Assembly: GCF_040436345.1 (NCBI RefSeq)
Contig: NC_133223.1
Span: 27,498,910 to 27,562,909, forward strand
Direction: 5' to 3'
Length of the DNA: 64,000 nucleotides
DNA from: Pagrus major
Taxonomy: Eukaryota; Chordata; Actinopteri; Spariformes; Sparidae
Both the position numbers and the translations under genes were made by a program. Below the pieces are notes generated by a model, which was not told where the DNA came from, searched no databases, and saw only the letters and a program-made list of their open reading frames with translations. Shown here in pieces: positions 49,001 to 61,894 of the stretch (position 1 is its first letter; each line of letters opens with the position of its first letter).

Positions 49001-49056
49001 CGTGTGTGTGTGTGTGAGTGTGTGTGTGAGTGTTTGTGTGTGTGAGTGAGAGAGAG
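49001..49056. repeat. (TG)n/(TGAG)n microsatellite
   Basis: TG repeats interrupted by TGAG and ending in GAGA steps. Confidence 0.9.
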
Positions 49057-49837
49057 TGACTTGATTTACGTTTCTAGAAGTCATCTTTTGCAATGCGGCA
49101 TTCCACTGAGACTATAAAGTGAGAGGGTATTTCAGTGTTTGGCACTGCAGAGAAAGCATGGACAGCATTTTTACTGATACACAGAAACTGTTGAACTGTC
49201 CCGACTGCAGTTGGATCTGATTTTACATCGAAGACAGACAGATGAGTGAAAGCACGACATCTAGCCCCGCTAATCACAGGTATTTAAATCTGACCCCTAT
49301 AATGACAACAGAAGTCACTCACTTAGCACATAATCAGATTAAACTGCAGTGTTTTTTTAAATCACTACAATAAAAAAGCTGCACTGTAACAGCACTGATA
49401 AATCAGCATCTTATGGGCCTTTTTCGCAGAAGACATTTTGAAATGTCACAGCAGGTAACACGCAGGTGGAAATAGTAAAAGTGATTGATGGCTGCATTCC
49501 ATTTAGCTGCTTCAGGGACCCTTTTCACAGAACATATGTCGACTCGTCGTAGCAGGAAACACATACAGTAGTAGTGATGGGAATTACGGCTCCTTGAAGG
49601 GAGCTAGATCTTGTTCTTTTTTCTGTTTAACCCGGGGGGTTCCCAGGTTTCTTTGCGATGTAGTCACTGGGATAATGATCGGGGAAGATTTGGATCAGAC
49701 TAAAACTTAGACATTCCTTTAGGAGCACTGAATAACTGATCTGCATCAGCATTACAACAAGGTGACACCATATCCCTCTGCCTGACCAGTGACTTTACCC
49801 TGTGTATACAAATGTGTTACACTTAATATTCTCACTG

Positions 49838-50024
49838 TTTAAAGGGAACTATTTTTTAAGTAAAACTGATTTTTTGAGCCTCACTTCCAACTCATCAAAA
49901 CTGATGCTTTGTCCTACAATCCCATAGCATCACTTTTTGACAAGATGGGAGACCCAGAGCATCGTTATTTGATACGTTGGGAATAAGACTCAAAAATCAG
50001 CTTTTCTTACAAATAGGACCGTTA
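49838..50024. repeat. Fold-back MITE, family A copy 2
   Basis: The left part AGTAAAACTGATTTTTTGAG and the right part CTCAAAAATCAGCTTTTCTT are inverted partners. The interior repeats TTGGGAxxxxxACTC-type text as in the copy at 3681-3871. Confidence 0.6.
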
Positions 50025-51187
50025 AGTGAAGGGGAGTGGATTCAGTGCAGAAAGTGAAATTTGGCTGCAACAATAAAAAAATAAAAAACTCAACAAATGT
50101 GATTGTTTCCTTCGTTTGTACCAGAATCGAACAACATGTTACAGTGAACTTTCCAGATGTGCGAGGTGACTTTGGAATCAGAAAAGTGACTTTATATTGA
50201 TCTGACACAAAAACACATGAACACACTGTGACTGGAGTCAGTTCAACAGCACAGTGCTTTAGTTTTAGTTTGTTCAGGAATACCACAACACCATGTACTT
50301 GTGGTATACATGCTTACACTAAAATAAAAATGCATAGTAGTCACACATATTCAGGGACGGGGCCGGATCTATAAAAGGTGAAAACATGGGATTTTTTTTT
50401 TTTTTTCACAAAAATCAATCAAATAAAAATATGTTTCTGCCATTAATAATTGGATTTTTTTAAAGAATCACCCTCTCGAGCTGATTGACCTGAACGTATC
50501 TGCTGACTGTATATCTGAGGGAAGACCGAGCCCGAAACAGTCCTTAAAGACAGATTTAGACAACGCTGTGCTCCTCTCTGGGCTGACTTATCTCTGATCT
50601 GTGTCCTCTCCTGTGGTCTGAGCGCCAGGCAGCCATTAGCACAACCCATCTCTTTAATCAAGCCACTGGAGGAGGTACCGAAGGACGCTCTGCTGACCGC
50701 AGTATGCCTCCTCTCTTATTTTCTCACCCACTGGCACGCCCGCTCTGTGGGAGAGTCCTGAGGTTTGTTGAAGCCTCAGTGAGTCAGTGACAGGTGGACA
50801 GGTGGTCGTTCAAGAGCACAAGTGGGAGCCTCGAGGGCCTCGCGGCTGCTGCGGGACCCAAAGTATGTTGGGAGCCGCCACCGAACGGAAAACAGAAAAG
50901 CACGTCAAAGGATGGAAAATGTAAACAGCTGCATCTATGATCTTTAGCTTGAAACAATGTTTTTGCATCAATATTAACCCTTTCTTTTGGTTTGATATGC
51001 TGCTGCTGATTTCAGCCTATGAGTGGATATCACTCATGGCGCACGTAACAAGATGGAACCATCTTTGTGGTGCGTTTAAGAACAGCTTGGACAAATCTCA
51101 CTGACGCTACCTTTGAGTTTAATACGTGAGGTTTAGTTAGTTTTGCGCAGAAATGGCTGTAGAAACATGTCTTGGTGAGAGCAGAGA

Positions 51188-51460
51188 GAGGAGGACCCAT
51201 TCGCAGGACACAGCAGGCAGGAAGTGCAATGGATGAAGATTTATTGAGAATCACAAGGAACAGGAAAACAGAGCAGATGACTTGTCAAAGACTGAACTAC
51301 AGACTGGACTTAAATAAAACTAAACAAACAGGGGGATGAGGTGCAGGTGGAGAGAGGTGGAGAGACACAGGTGAGGGGAATGAGTGGAAAAAAACTGGGA
51401 AGAGACCCGACAAAAACCCAGAAAACACATAAAACACAAATACAATGAAACGGACCATGA
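51188..51460 (-). repeat. Dispersed repeat family F, copy 1
   Basis: The reverse complement reads CCTCACCTGTGTCTCTCCAC, then GTTTGTTTAGTTTTATTTAA, ATTCTCAATAAATCTTCATC and CACTTCCTGCCTGCTGTGTC. The same order is on the plus strand at 56945-57203. This looks like a retroposon 3' end. Confidence 0.65.
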
Positions 51461-51474
51461 CAAAATGTCCTTCA

Positions 51475-51600
51475 GAGGGACACTTTTTACTTACCCTGAG
51501 TACGTTTCAGAGCCTGTACTTTCTGACTTTAACTTGAGTAAGTTGAATCAGTACTTCTTCCAAGTCTTTTTTTATCTGTACTTCTACTTCTGCCATTTCT
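51475..51600. repeat. Copy of the ACTTTTACTTAAGTA-type fish repeat
   Basis: ACTTTTTACTTACCCTGAGTACG and TTTAACTTGAGTAAGTTGAA belong with the copies at 39034-39540. Confidence 0.45.
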
Positions 51601-51619
51601 TTTCTTTCTTTTTTTTAAC

Positions 51620-54600
51620 ATTGACTTCATTGTATCTTTGCTCGTAAAATAGAAATCTGACAATGTCGAAATAAGTTTGTGGCCGACTGCTGTCAACTGC
51701 TGTGCAAGATGTTTTTCACTCTTTACAAGAATAAATGCGGGCAAACAAGAGGGACAGAAACGAGCCCTGGTCTGCGGCTGGTCGGACATAGACACCAGCA
51801 GGATATTGAACATTGCAACAGTGGTGCTCTTCGAGGCTGCTGCAGGTGTTCAAGTGTGTGTGTGCATGAACAATAATCAGCCCTCCCTCATGAGTTGCTG
51901 CTGATTGTTTTTGTGTATTTAATTGGGTCTTTGTTGGAAGAGGGAGGTAGGAAGCAGGCCGGCTCTGGTTTGTTTTTTTAAAAACACACCACATAAACAT
52001 TTCAGATTCTGATCCGTTTTATTTATCACAGCTCACATCCACATCCTATGGTAATGGTCGCCACATTTTCTAGGATGAAAGGGCACGATGTGTTTGCATG
52101 TGCCAGGGACCGATAGAGGGAATGTGTGTATAGATATGAAGCAGTTCAGTCGGAGTGTGTGGGTCCATATAGATTGTTTGTAGGGGTGTGAGCGTCTTGT
52201 ATGTTTTGATCCGTGTGTGTGGGTGTTTCACATGCAACGTGGCGGGCTCTTTTTATTTTTTTTGCGTGTTTGACGGACAGTAGTCCTGCCAAGCATGTGT
52301 ATGTTTGAGTGTGTGCCTGAATGTACTTGTGTGTGTTTACTCTTTCAAATGTGTCCCACATGTGGGTGCAGGTCTAAGCTCATACACACTTCCTCTCCAC
52401 TAATGCCTGCCACCATCACACTTGACTGAAATGGTGTTTGCCAAACACATTTTGAGATGATTGGGGTTCCACATGGATAAAACTTTCACACGGACGTAAT
52501 TAAATATTTGCTCTGACATGGGAAGTGATAGCTTGGCATAATTTGTGTCTGAGTGTAATAATGTGTTCTATGCTGTCGTTAGCTCCTCATTTTGAAAGTG
52601 AAGTGGAAATAGACGGCCGTTTAACTTTCCCACCTCCTGGCATTTCCCTGTGGTATTACTGTCGGCACTGCTGTCACAAAGACAGCATTAGCAGCCTGGC
52701 TACTGTCCAAAGCTAGAAAAAAACGTAAGAATCTCAATTTGACCTAGAAACCTTTATAAACACCTGGTTGTATTAATATGTAGGCAGGTTTTGATGCTCA
52801 CTCATCTAGTAGAAAGAATGCCGGTTTTTAACCGTCTCAAGTCCCGGTGGTGAGAGGAGACACAAATCTTCACGGGAGCAGACTTTGACGCAACACTGGC
52901 GCGCTCTCCATCGAGTAAAAGCTTGTTTGTTCGCGTTTGTGTTACCTCACTTTCTATTGCTATCTCTTCACCTTCTTTTCACAGTTATTCCAGTTGTTCC
53001 ACCATCACCTGGGGATAGCGACCGGGTAAAACGATGCCTCTTCCTGTTTTGATTGCACGACGGCAGACTCGCTTTCTTTGTGCCGTAATTCGACCTTCAT
53101 TTCCTGGGAAAAAAATCTATACGTGGATGATGTCATTTTTCTACAGCTATTACACAGTGCAATCAGTTTTTACAGTTTAATAGATGAAATAATTCTCTGT
53201 AATGGCGTTATAGTAGTAACATGTAAAATCAATGGGTTTTGTATCGCTTCATACCAGTCAAACACTCTCCTCTGTGTGTAAGTGATACTGGGGTACTCAC
53301 AGGGCAGTATACTGGCTCATTTGCTTTTCTTTCTTCAGGATCTTCCATGTATATGTCAATATTCAGGTTGTCTACATACTGTCTACTACTTCATACACAT
53401 TTACTGTGTGAATAAGTACATTGCTGCTAGATAAAACAAATTCACTTCTTCAAACGTATCACCAAATAAAAAAAAAAAAAACATCTCTGCGAATAAAGCA
53501 ACAAAAAGACCTTCATGGAAAACAAAACTGCACCACAGAGCATGGCAAAACAGCCATCACTGCTCATCATGGCCGTAAAACCTCATTTAGTTGTGGCTTG
53601 CCGTTTTATACTAGCCGTCCTGTTTGTACCCATTCCAGTGCGTTTCACCAGAGAAGGAATCAAGCAACCACCTCATGTCAACAAACATATTTGGGGTCTT
53701 TGTTGACAATAGTTTCATTTCATGTCCCCGGGGCCCCTTCATGCTGAGAGATTTTCTCAGAGACGAGACCCGCGGCCTCATTCTTGTTCTATCTGTGAAG
53801 TTTTTGCATTTAGGAAACAAGCTCATCTTTGCGAGGTTATAAACTGCGATGTTTGGGTGCCTGGTCAGTGTGATGAGCAAACAAGCTGAGGGAGTTTCTT
53901 GACATGTGATAGCACATAATCTGTATTAAAGGACGGACATTTCGATGCTGTACGTGTCTTCATCAGAGACTCAGATCCTACTAATAACTTCCTCTTGTTA
54001 GGACCTGATCCAGCACAGGCTGGAGGGAAAATCAACAATAATACATGCAAATACCACATTTATGGAAAGACTTACATCCAACTTTCCTTAATAAGGGCCT
54101 TAAACAGAACAGGCTGGATTAGGCCCCAATGAGAGGAGGTTATTTAAGTCTGACTCTGATGAAGATGTGCAGGGCGTTTAAATGTTAGTCCTTTAATTGA
54201 AGTTTTTTTTGCACCCTAGTAGACTTCATGGTACATTTCTGAAGTCTCTCCTGAATCTAGATTGACTGTCAGCTCCACGTGAAGCAGTTGATGCGCATTA
54301 AACTTCTCCACCACGTATCTATCTATCACTATTTGTATCAGTACAAGTCTGCAGTCCTGTATCTTTTCATCTTTAAATCAGGACAGACGCATATTAGCTC
54401 GAGCCAGTATAAATCATCCCGGTTGAACCGAGACACTGAACGGTCCAGTGCTCTTCACAGTGTCGTAAAGCACGGTCTCATGAAAAGATCAGTGCTCAGT
54501 CTGAGTTTGAAAAGAGATGTAGTGTCTTGTAAATACTGCATTTTACATTAAAGTAGGAAGCTCTTTGCCGAGGTTGTCTAGAAAGCTCACCTCAATATCT

Positions 54601-54790
54601 CTTAAAAAACTACAAGGAGAGAGAGATCAACTAAATAGATTAAATATTCACCTGCACCCAAGAGGAATCCTGTCCACGCTGGAAGGATAAATAAGACTTG
54701 GGATGACTATGTGCTGTGTATATGCATTATGTGTAACTGCATGAGTAAGATTTATTAACATACTATATGACACACAATACTTGCACTCCA
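51620..54790. other. Gene-free stretch
   Basis: No supported exon. Short ORFs here lack domains or splice context. Confidence 0.35.
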
Positions 54791-54794
54791 CAAA

Positions 54795-55060
54795 CAACCC
54801 AGCTGGTCACCAACATCGTTAGACATCCATATTTGATTGAATGTAGGTCGAGAAGTCAGGTGACCAAAATTCAACGTCAGTCCAACGTTGTAAAGTTAAA
54901 AGTCAAGCCAGCTCTGGGTTTTTCATTTCCAACAAAAATTTAACATGTTGGAAGATTTCCAATTAAAATGTCCAACATCTTTCTGACGTCTGGTGCCAGC
55001 CAGGTTGTTCCCAACTAAAACCTGAAGTTGCGATAGTCTTTTCTTCTATCAACGTTTGCT
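54795..55060. repeat. Possible dispersed repeat with CAACGTTG words
   Basis: Repeated short words (CAACGT, CCAACGTTG, AACATGTTGG, TCCAACATC) over about 250 bp suggest a degenerate fish repeat. The boundaries are not visible. Confidence 0.3.
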
Positions 55061-55064
55061 TCCC

Positions 55065-56940
55065 ACTTCAATTCTGACAAAAACGCAGCTACAGGTGGGC
55101 CAGTGCAGACTGCCTCCACAGACACAACATTTAAAAACACACACACATGAATGTACCATATTGTCACATTGAAATCTTGTTTCATTCACCGACTGATGCA
55201 TAACATTTCTTCTTTAAAATGTCTAAAGAACAACTATACCTTTCTTTTACATGTTGTTGTGTCCTTACATTACGCCAAATGTTCGCAATTATGAAAATTA
55301 TTCAACGCAATGGTGCATTTTATTGGTTGCCTCTCGCTCAAACTTTGACTAATTATACTGAAACTCTGAGTCTGAGTCACATCAGGTAGATATTCAATGG
55401 CTATGGAGGTTGTTTAACAATAAAGACATCAACTCCCATGATCCCACAGTACTTAATGACATCATCAACGTACATCTTCTGTTTTGTTCAACAGCAGAAC
55501 AACTGTTAATTTTCTTTGATTATTTCTGGAGGATGTCTGAATAGACTGAGGCAGAAAGGCCTAAAGACAGAAACAGGCCCACTCATTATATAAGTGGACC
55601 AGCAGATATTAACAAATACACCTTGAGGCAATTTATTTGATGCTTAAAGTACGCAGAGAACTCGGTACAACTTGATCAAATGACAACAAAGAAGAGACGG
55701 CAGAAAATGATTATCACTGGATTCCTTGCAAGCTGACTCCTCACCTCTCCGAACCGCCAGGTGCCTCCTGAGGTCTCGACATGAGCATCACTCCCTCCTC
55801 GCTCCTCTCCCTACCTCCCTACCTCCTCTCCTCTCCCCTCCTACCATCCCATCCTCTGGCCTAATTCAAAGCATCTTGTGGGGTGACTGCAGCCGAGAGA
55901 AGGATGTGGCTGAGGCAAATGAAAGAATCATAACAACAGGATCAAAGCGGTCCTGCAAATCTATTCCTTCTGGACATGGCGGCTTTTGCATGAAACAAAG
56001 AGTCAAAGACAAGACAGACAGGGCGATGCACAGAAAGGGAAGAGAGGGATAAAAGGGAAAGAAAGACGGAGTCATGAACTCTGTATCTCACGGAGACGGC
56101 CATCGCACGTGCTGTTGTGTGATTGATGCTTTGCTCGTCTGTTCCAGCTTCTCCGTGTCTCTCACTCTTCCGTATGTTCGTCAGACCAGTCTGCTTTCTA
56201 CAGCTGTGTCAAGACTTACTCTCACTAGTCGTACTGCCTTTTATATTCTTTCTTCACGCATCAGTTTACTGGTTTTTCTGGTTGATGGAGAGAACACAAA
56301 CCAGACCAGTTAGCCATGAGTGGAAGGAGGTTGCTGCATCAAATCTTGAGTGTTTAATCTCAGTTCAGTCAGTCTATTGTCATGTCACTGACATAACCTT
56401 ACAGATATAATAATCATTTATTGTCTATTCTGCCCTGTGTACACGCGTCTGTGTGTGCATGTTCACATTTTTAAGGTGTAACTGTAGCTACTGTATCTGC
56501 AGGTGTAGGTGTACAAAACATGTCTGAGACAGAACTAATAGTTAGTTGGGAACCTTTTTTTTAACGATCTGTAATTATAATTAAGTTTTTACTCATTCTA
56601 TGCATTGATTTGTTTTGTTAATGTCCTTATAATAAACTTTTTTCAGCAGAAAACGAAAATGTCTTCCTTTCTTTATGCACTTTGCAAGAAATCACTACTC
56701 TGCTTCTTCAAAGTATAAAGCTGACAGAAACCCAAAATACAAGAAAAATGAGACAGGCACCTATAAAAAAATTAATATTTAGTTGTAACACTTCAAGGTG
56801 GAAAAAAAATAGCTGTAATATATATTTACATGTAATGTGATTTTTACTATTTACTCATTTTCACTGTGTATGTATACCCATTGTACATTTCAGTTTCATT
56901 TTTGTTTTCATTTTGTTTCATGTGGTGTCTTTTACTGTTT
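55065..56940. other. Gene-free stretch
   Basis: Contains a C/T-rich segment near 55790-55860. No exon supported. Confidence 0.35.
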
Positions 56941-56944
56941 CCCT

Positions 56945-57203
56945 CCTGTTTTCTTGCCCTCCACACCTGCCTTGCCTCTCCTTCATTAGCCCTGTTCCTC
57001 TTATTCCCCTCACCTGTGTTTCTCCACCTCTCTCCACCTGCACTTCATCCCCTTGTTGGTTTAGTTTGTATTTCATTCCAGTCTTCAGTTCTGTCTTTGT
57101 CGAGTCGTCTGTTGTGTTTGCTTGTTCCTTATGTTGCTGTGATTCTGAATAAATCCTTATCCATTTTACTTCCTGCCTGCCGTCTCCTGCATTTGGGTCC
57201 ACC
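56945..57203 (+). repeat. Dispersed repeat family F, copy 2
   Basis: CCTCACCTGTGTTTCTCCAC, GTTGGTTTAGTTTGTATTTC, GATTCTGAATAAATCCTTAT and CTTCCTGCCTGCCGTCTCCT, ending TGCATTTGGGTCC. It is in opposite orientation to the copy at 51188. It contains its own AATAAA. Confidence 0.65.
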
Positions 57204-57209
57204 TTCTCT

Positions 57210-58915
57210 GCTCATCATCAAAACACTTTAAAGCCCCAGATCAACACTTTCAACTGTTTTTCTCAGCTCATCTCTACATGATATATTATTAAAGTTATAG
57301 CAGATAAATGGGGTTGGGTAGAATCAGTGCAAATAAACATAACATTTTTGGATTTAACTTAATAAAATGAATCATTTTTTTTATTTAAAAGGACTTTACA
57401 GTGGCATGGTGTGTTCTTATTTGTCAAATATTACACATCTGGCACTGAAACAGAATTTACCAAATCATGATTCAGTATTTGTTACGTCAGAAGGGTCTTG
57501 TTTACCATCTATTGTTTATTGTAGTCTTTTAATATGATCTGCCTGTGTGGTCTTTTATTTTGCACTTTTCCCCTCAGAGAGTCTTAGTCCTCGCTTTAAA
57601 GCATCGCTGTCTGGCCTCATTGAATGCAAATGAGATTAAGAAAATTAAAGACACAGAAGTTTGCAGAATCATGGGCTCATCAGCATGACATGTCTGCATT
57701 TTATAAGCTTGAAATGAACACTACTCTATGACTATAAATCTCAAATGTTGTGCTGAATATTCCAGCGCTGTTATTCTTTCCTTGTGCTCCTCCCTCTGTC
57801 ATATCCCTCAAGCTGGAACAGAGATTTCTGCTTAAAAAAAAACACCTCCTGAGGAAGCCAAATCTGCACTCTGCACGAACTGCATATTTAGATCATGATG
57901 CATCCGTCCTCATAATTCACATGGTTCTGTCATTTTACACTCAATTTACAATATGTTACAGCTCGGGAATCCACAACGCATTTTGTCAGACATAAAAGAC
58001 GAAAAGGAAATTATGGAAGACACGCGGGCAAAAATCAAACCAGCGTATAGCTGCTCAGAGCGGGCACTGTCGCTTGGACTGCCCCCTCTGTTTCGAAACA
58101 CATCAAAGAAAATCAGGATTTTGCCTTAAAAACCACAACATGACGAGAATCCCCCCCTCCCCGCTCCCCCGGTCTTGAACTTCCCTGGAGGAAAGGAAAA
58201 TGTGGATTCTCAGAAGTATTATTCCAAAAAAATATACACACTATGAACAAGAGTGAGAAATACATATTCCAGATCCACCAGTAAAAAACCCTCATGTTTG
58301 GATCCAGAGCTTTTTGTTTGACTCTGCTCAGATGCCAGGGGGTCCGGAGGGATTGGCAGGTTTACAGTTTGGGGGTGTTTGCTGAGTAAAGAGCCACCTC
58401 CTGAAAGTCTTTGTGAAACAAAGAAGTTGCTGTGTGACAGTTCAGTGGAAGCTTCCCAGTCACTGTATGGGCCTTTGTAATCACCACAAAAGAACATACC
58501 AGCAGAGTAAGTCCATAACTCATCCACACAAACAAACTCTGATGTCGGTAAATGAGGCCGAACTCCAACCCCTGAAGGGTGAGACATGGCTTTTGCGGCG
58601 TGGCTTGATGAAGGCAAACAATGCAGCTCTATGCTGACGAGAGGACGGGACGGGAGACTGGAAAGTGGTAAGACGTTTCGTCCAGGCTCGACAACGCTGC
58701 CGTGAAACTTCCCATCAACGCTTCATCGACATCTTGATAAATTCACTTTATGGTGAATTTTACTGGTCATGTCTCATTTGTGCTGCTGGGTGTTTGTGCT
58801 TCACTTTGCTGTAACTGAACGGTGATGACAAAAGTTTGGGATGATTGTCAGACCGAAAGCTGCTGGATGTTATTTTTGACCACTTGTCCTAATTATAGGT
58901 ATGTCTATAGAAACA
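57210..58915. other. Gene-free stretch
   Basis: No exon supported. The 132-codon minus-strand ORF near 58219-58617 has no domain I recognise. Confidence 0.35.
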
Positions 58916-58924
58916 ATCTGTTAA

Positions 58925-59115
58925 AGGGCAACTCCACCGATTTTCCATATGATAGTGTGCTTTGAGTACTGATGCATATGTGAAAAAAGTAGTATAAAGC
59001 CTTTTGTGGCTCCAGACGAAGCTGCATGTAATCTGTAAATTGTCTCCAGTGATGTCACTCAGAGGCTAAGATGCATTGTGGCTAAGTTTCTGCAAAAACA
59101 CAGATAAGTTACAAC
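58925..59115 (+). repeat. MITE family B, left half only
   Basis: TTAA at 58921-58924 precedes AGGGCAACTCCACCG. GAAGCTGCATGTAATC, CTCCAGTGATGTCACTC and GATGCATTGTGG follow, as in the copy at 6411. The right arm is missing. A Harbinger-like element begins at 59131. Confidence 0.65.
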
Positions 59116-59130
59116 CTTACTTTTCCTTAT

Positions 59131-59758
59131 AGCCCCTTTCACACATGCACTGTAACTCTGGATTTACCCAGTTTACCCTGAGGAGCTGTATGCGTGAACA
59201 CGAATGTCTGCATTATTTGTCCTGGACTTTACCCTGCCAGCTCCCGTGTCCTAACTCCGCATGAGCCACATGTGTGAATAGAGCAGACAATCGTCCAGCG
59301 AGTGGGCATGTCGATGATGTGCAACCTCCGTGTTAGCGCTCGCTTGATCAGCTGTAACACATATTCAAACGTACACCGGGAATTGCAAAAACTGTGTTTA
59401 AACTGCTCATTGTCAAAATTCTGCAAAACATCTGCCCAGAATATTTCCCCGCTCGGTCTCTCACGCTTCCATATGTGCCATGGAGATCTTCGTGCATGGA
59501 CAGTTGCTGCTTCGTGCTCTTCTCTGCTGGCCTGTGTATTACTTTCCACTCTTTCGTTGCTATTGTGGATACATCCAGTACACATATTATTGATATCAAC
59601 ACAAAAACAGTCACCATTACCAAGAAGTCCGTAGCCTCCTACCCTGGCACCACATGGACAATCTCCTGTTGTGTGCTGCATGCGTGAACAAGCAAATGTG
59701 GACAATATCCTGATCTGATTCTCTGGATATTGTCCAGAGTACATATGTGAAAGGAGCT
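59131..59758 (-). mobile_element. Harbinger-like DNA transposon remnant
   Basis: Terminal inverted repeats AGCCCCTTTCACACATG and CATATGTGAAAGGAGCT match at 15 of 17 bases, with a 3-bp duplication (TAT; TTAT shared) on either side. The 628-bp length is too short for an autonomous copy. It contains a broken transposase-like reading frame on the minus strand. Confidence 0.65.
59229..59700 (-). pseudogene. Broken PIF/Harbinger transposase N-terminus
   Basis: The segment WKRERPSGEIFWADVLQ, then NFDNEQFKHSF and TFEYVLQLIKRALTRR fits the N-terminal helical part of Harbinger transposases (R-R-x-W, G-E-F, F-x-x-x-F-R-M-S, F-x-x-L-L-x-x-I pattern). An upstream hydrophobic piece lies in another frame (VFVLISIICVLDVSTIATKE), indicating a frameshift. 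The DDE nuclease core is absent. Family assignment is by pattern only. Confidence 0.5.
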
Positions 59759-59764
59759 TATGTT

Positions 59765-61515
59765 GCAACTTTACGTTTGTGTATGTTCAATTTTCAGTTT
59801 TTCTCTTGTCACAACTCTGTGCTCATGTTCTGGTTAGGTTTAGGCACAAAGACCACTTAGTTAGCGATAGGAAAACATCATGTCTTGGCCTAAAATACCT
59901 GTTTTGGTTGCCACAAAAATGTCTGCGGATGTCCCGACTTCCCGTAAAAATATCCAGTGTTTGTTACCACATACACGTCTGGAAATTACCCAGAGGTGTC
60001 ACACTTTAACATGCTGAAACGCAATTTTGAACCTCGGTCAGTGGTCAGTCTTAACTCCACCACCATCCCCTCCATCTCCCAATATGAAAGTCAGGTGAAA
60101 AATGTGACATGAAACGTTATGTAGACATGTCAGTACGGTAACTAACCTATGATGAGTACAAATTTTAACGTAGCTATCATTTGCAGAATCATGCTAACAC
60201 GTGGCGAATGGGCCACGGTAAACACAGTTCGTTTGCAAATGACTGCATTCTGTTTTTATTAGTTTTATGCAGCCTCCTAACGTTGTTGGAATTGAGATTG
60301 TATACATCTGAGACATATAAGCTATCAAACACTTCAGCTTGCTCTGTGACTCACTCCTAACACACTGACAGCAGTGCTTGGGTGGCCGACGTCAGGGCTC
60401 AGCTGAATCTTTATGCTGATGTTGTCAAAATCCCCCTTCTGTTTTTCGGTCTAAACTTATCAGTGTATGGTTTGACGTGAGACCTCACAGACTGCACTTG
60501 TAATGGCTGAGGCTTGAGGAAAACCTCGGCCAAGGCCATCCGTGACAGCTGGCACACCGCACGCCCTAAAACAATACACAATATGTCCCTCCTGACGGCC
60601 ATCGGTACACACTCGTGCAGTCACGGCAGGGGAAGAACACACGCTCGCCCTGACATCTCCAGACAGCGAAAAATAAACGGACACATGGAAAAAGAAGATG
60701 CATAATGAATACCAGTGGTCTGGGAGAAAGGAAAACTGATCATCATACAGAGTGATGTCTACACGCCGGGTGTCATTGTGTAATAAAGATCTTGCAAGCC
60801 CTTTTTCACTCGAGACCCGTCCATGTGCAGCCTCCCTAAGTGTCATTGGAGAGTTAGCGCCAGCACCATGAAAGCGCTCGCCGCAGGTCATTAAAATACC
60901 TCTGAGAATATGGGATGCTTATCAAATAATATGAACCACATTGCTCCACTTTTCCCCCTGTGTAAATGGGGAGTGGATGTGGGGCTGGGGTTGATATCTC
61001 TACCTTTTCAAGTGCTCTTTGAAGTATCGAAACAAGCGCCTGGGAAAGTGGAAAACTTTATACACAAGTGCAGCAGAGTGCTGGCTTCTGTAGGGGTCAC
61101 GACCCGGCTGTGTCTTGTCTCCCCTTCAGAAAAAAAAACAGTTGAGTTGGTGTGAATTGAACCAATGTCGGTAATGTTTATGTTCCTGCGAGAAAACAGC
61201 TGTGACCACATTATGCAGCTTCAAATCTTTCCTCTTTGTCATCTTTCTTCAGTTTGGTTTCAGGCGCAGTAAGGCCCGCAGCTGAAATCACTGACCTTAA
61301 AGAACACAATTGGATGCCCTGTAAAAATACCAATCATCGTCTCCTCAAGCAAAGAAATAGACGTTCAGATTTTTCCATCATCGCCTTTTTTCCAAAGCTT
61401 CAAATGTCCATTTGATTTAACAAGACGAGAATAGAGGAACAGAGCGTGAGTGTGGAATCTGCCAAAGTCACTTATAACTGCCGTTAAATCAAACACGGCA
61501 CACAACTGGTTATTT
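59765..61515. other. Gene-free stretch
   Basis: No supported exon. The minus-strand ORF near 60460-60891 has no recognisable domain. Confidence 0.35.
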
Positions 61516-61549
61516 CCCTTTGTCCCTTAAATTAGTCCTTTTTTCAAAG

Positions 61550-61891
61550 AGTTACATGACACGTGGTCCTTTTGAAACTAGAGACAAAGCAGTGCCAGAT
61601 TGCTCTGTTGTTAGCAATAACCTTCCATACCCTGATAGAGGCACAGTGGTGAAAACTGTGGGAGATTTAAGCACAAGAATTGGCAGCGTGGGGATACAGA
61701 GAGCTGGACGAAGGCCCTCACTATTTCATGATGTTATTTTGATAGCAGAACGTTTGACTGATTTCACGGAAGAGATTAAAATGGCAGCTACATGCAACGA
61801 AGCACGTCTTAATCCATTTACACCTCAAAGAGGGAAAACTAAAATGCAAGAAATCAACACTGAATTTGAGGAGAAAATGACTGAATACTGA
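61550..61891 (+). pseudogene. Unrecognised coding-like ORF (retro-fragment or domesticated element?)
   Basis: An open frame of over 110 codons reads like real protein: TRGPFETRDKAVPDCSVVSN, then NLPYPDRGTVVKTVGDLSTR, AERLTDFTEEIKMAA and ARLNPFTPQRGK, ending in EFEEKMTEY before TGA. No ATG is near the 5' end (the first in frame is at about 61556, MTRGPF). No splice sites flank it convincingly. A plain single block of coding-like sequence in a repeat-rich desert suggests a processed pseudogene or a transposon-derived fragment. I do not recognise the family. Confidence 0.35.
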
Positions 61892-61894
61892 AAT

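Noticed and set aside
48567..49049. 160-codon ORF
   Set aside because: No domain, and its C-terminus is made by a TG microsatellite.
56866..57231. 121-codon hydrophobic ORF
   Set aside because: It overlaps the family F repeat, whose other copy at 51 kb does not keep the frame.
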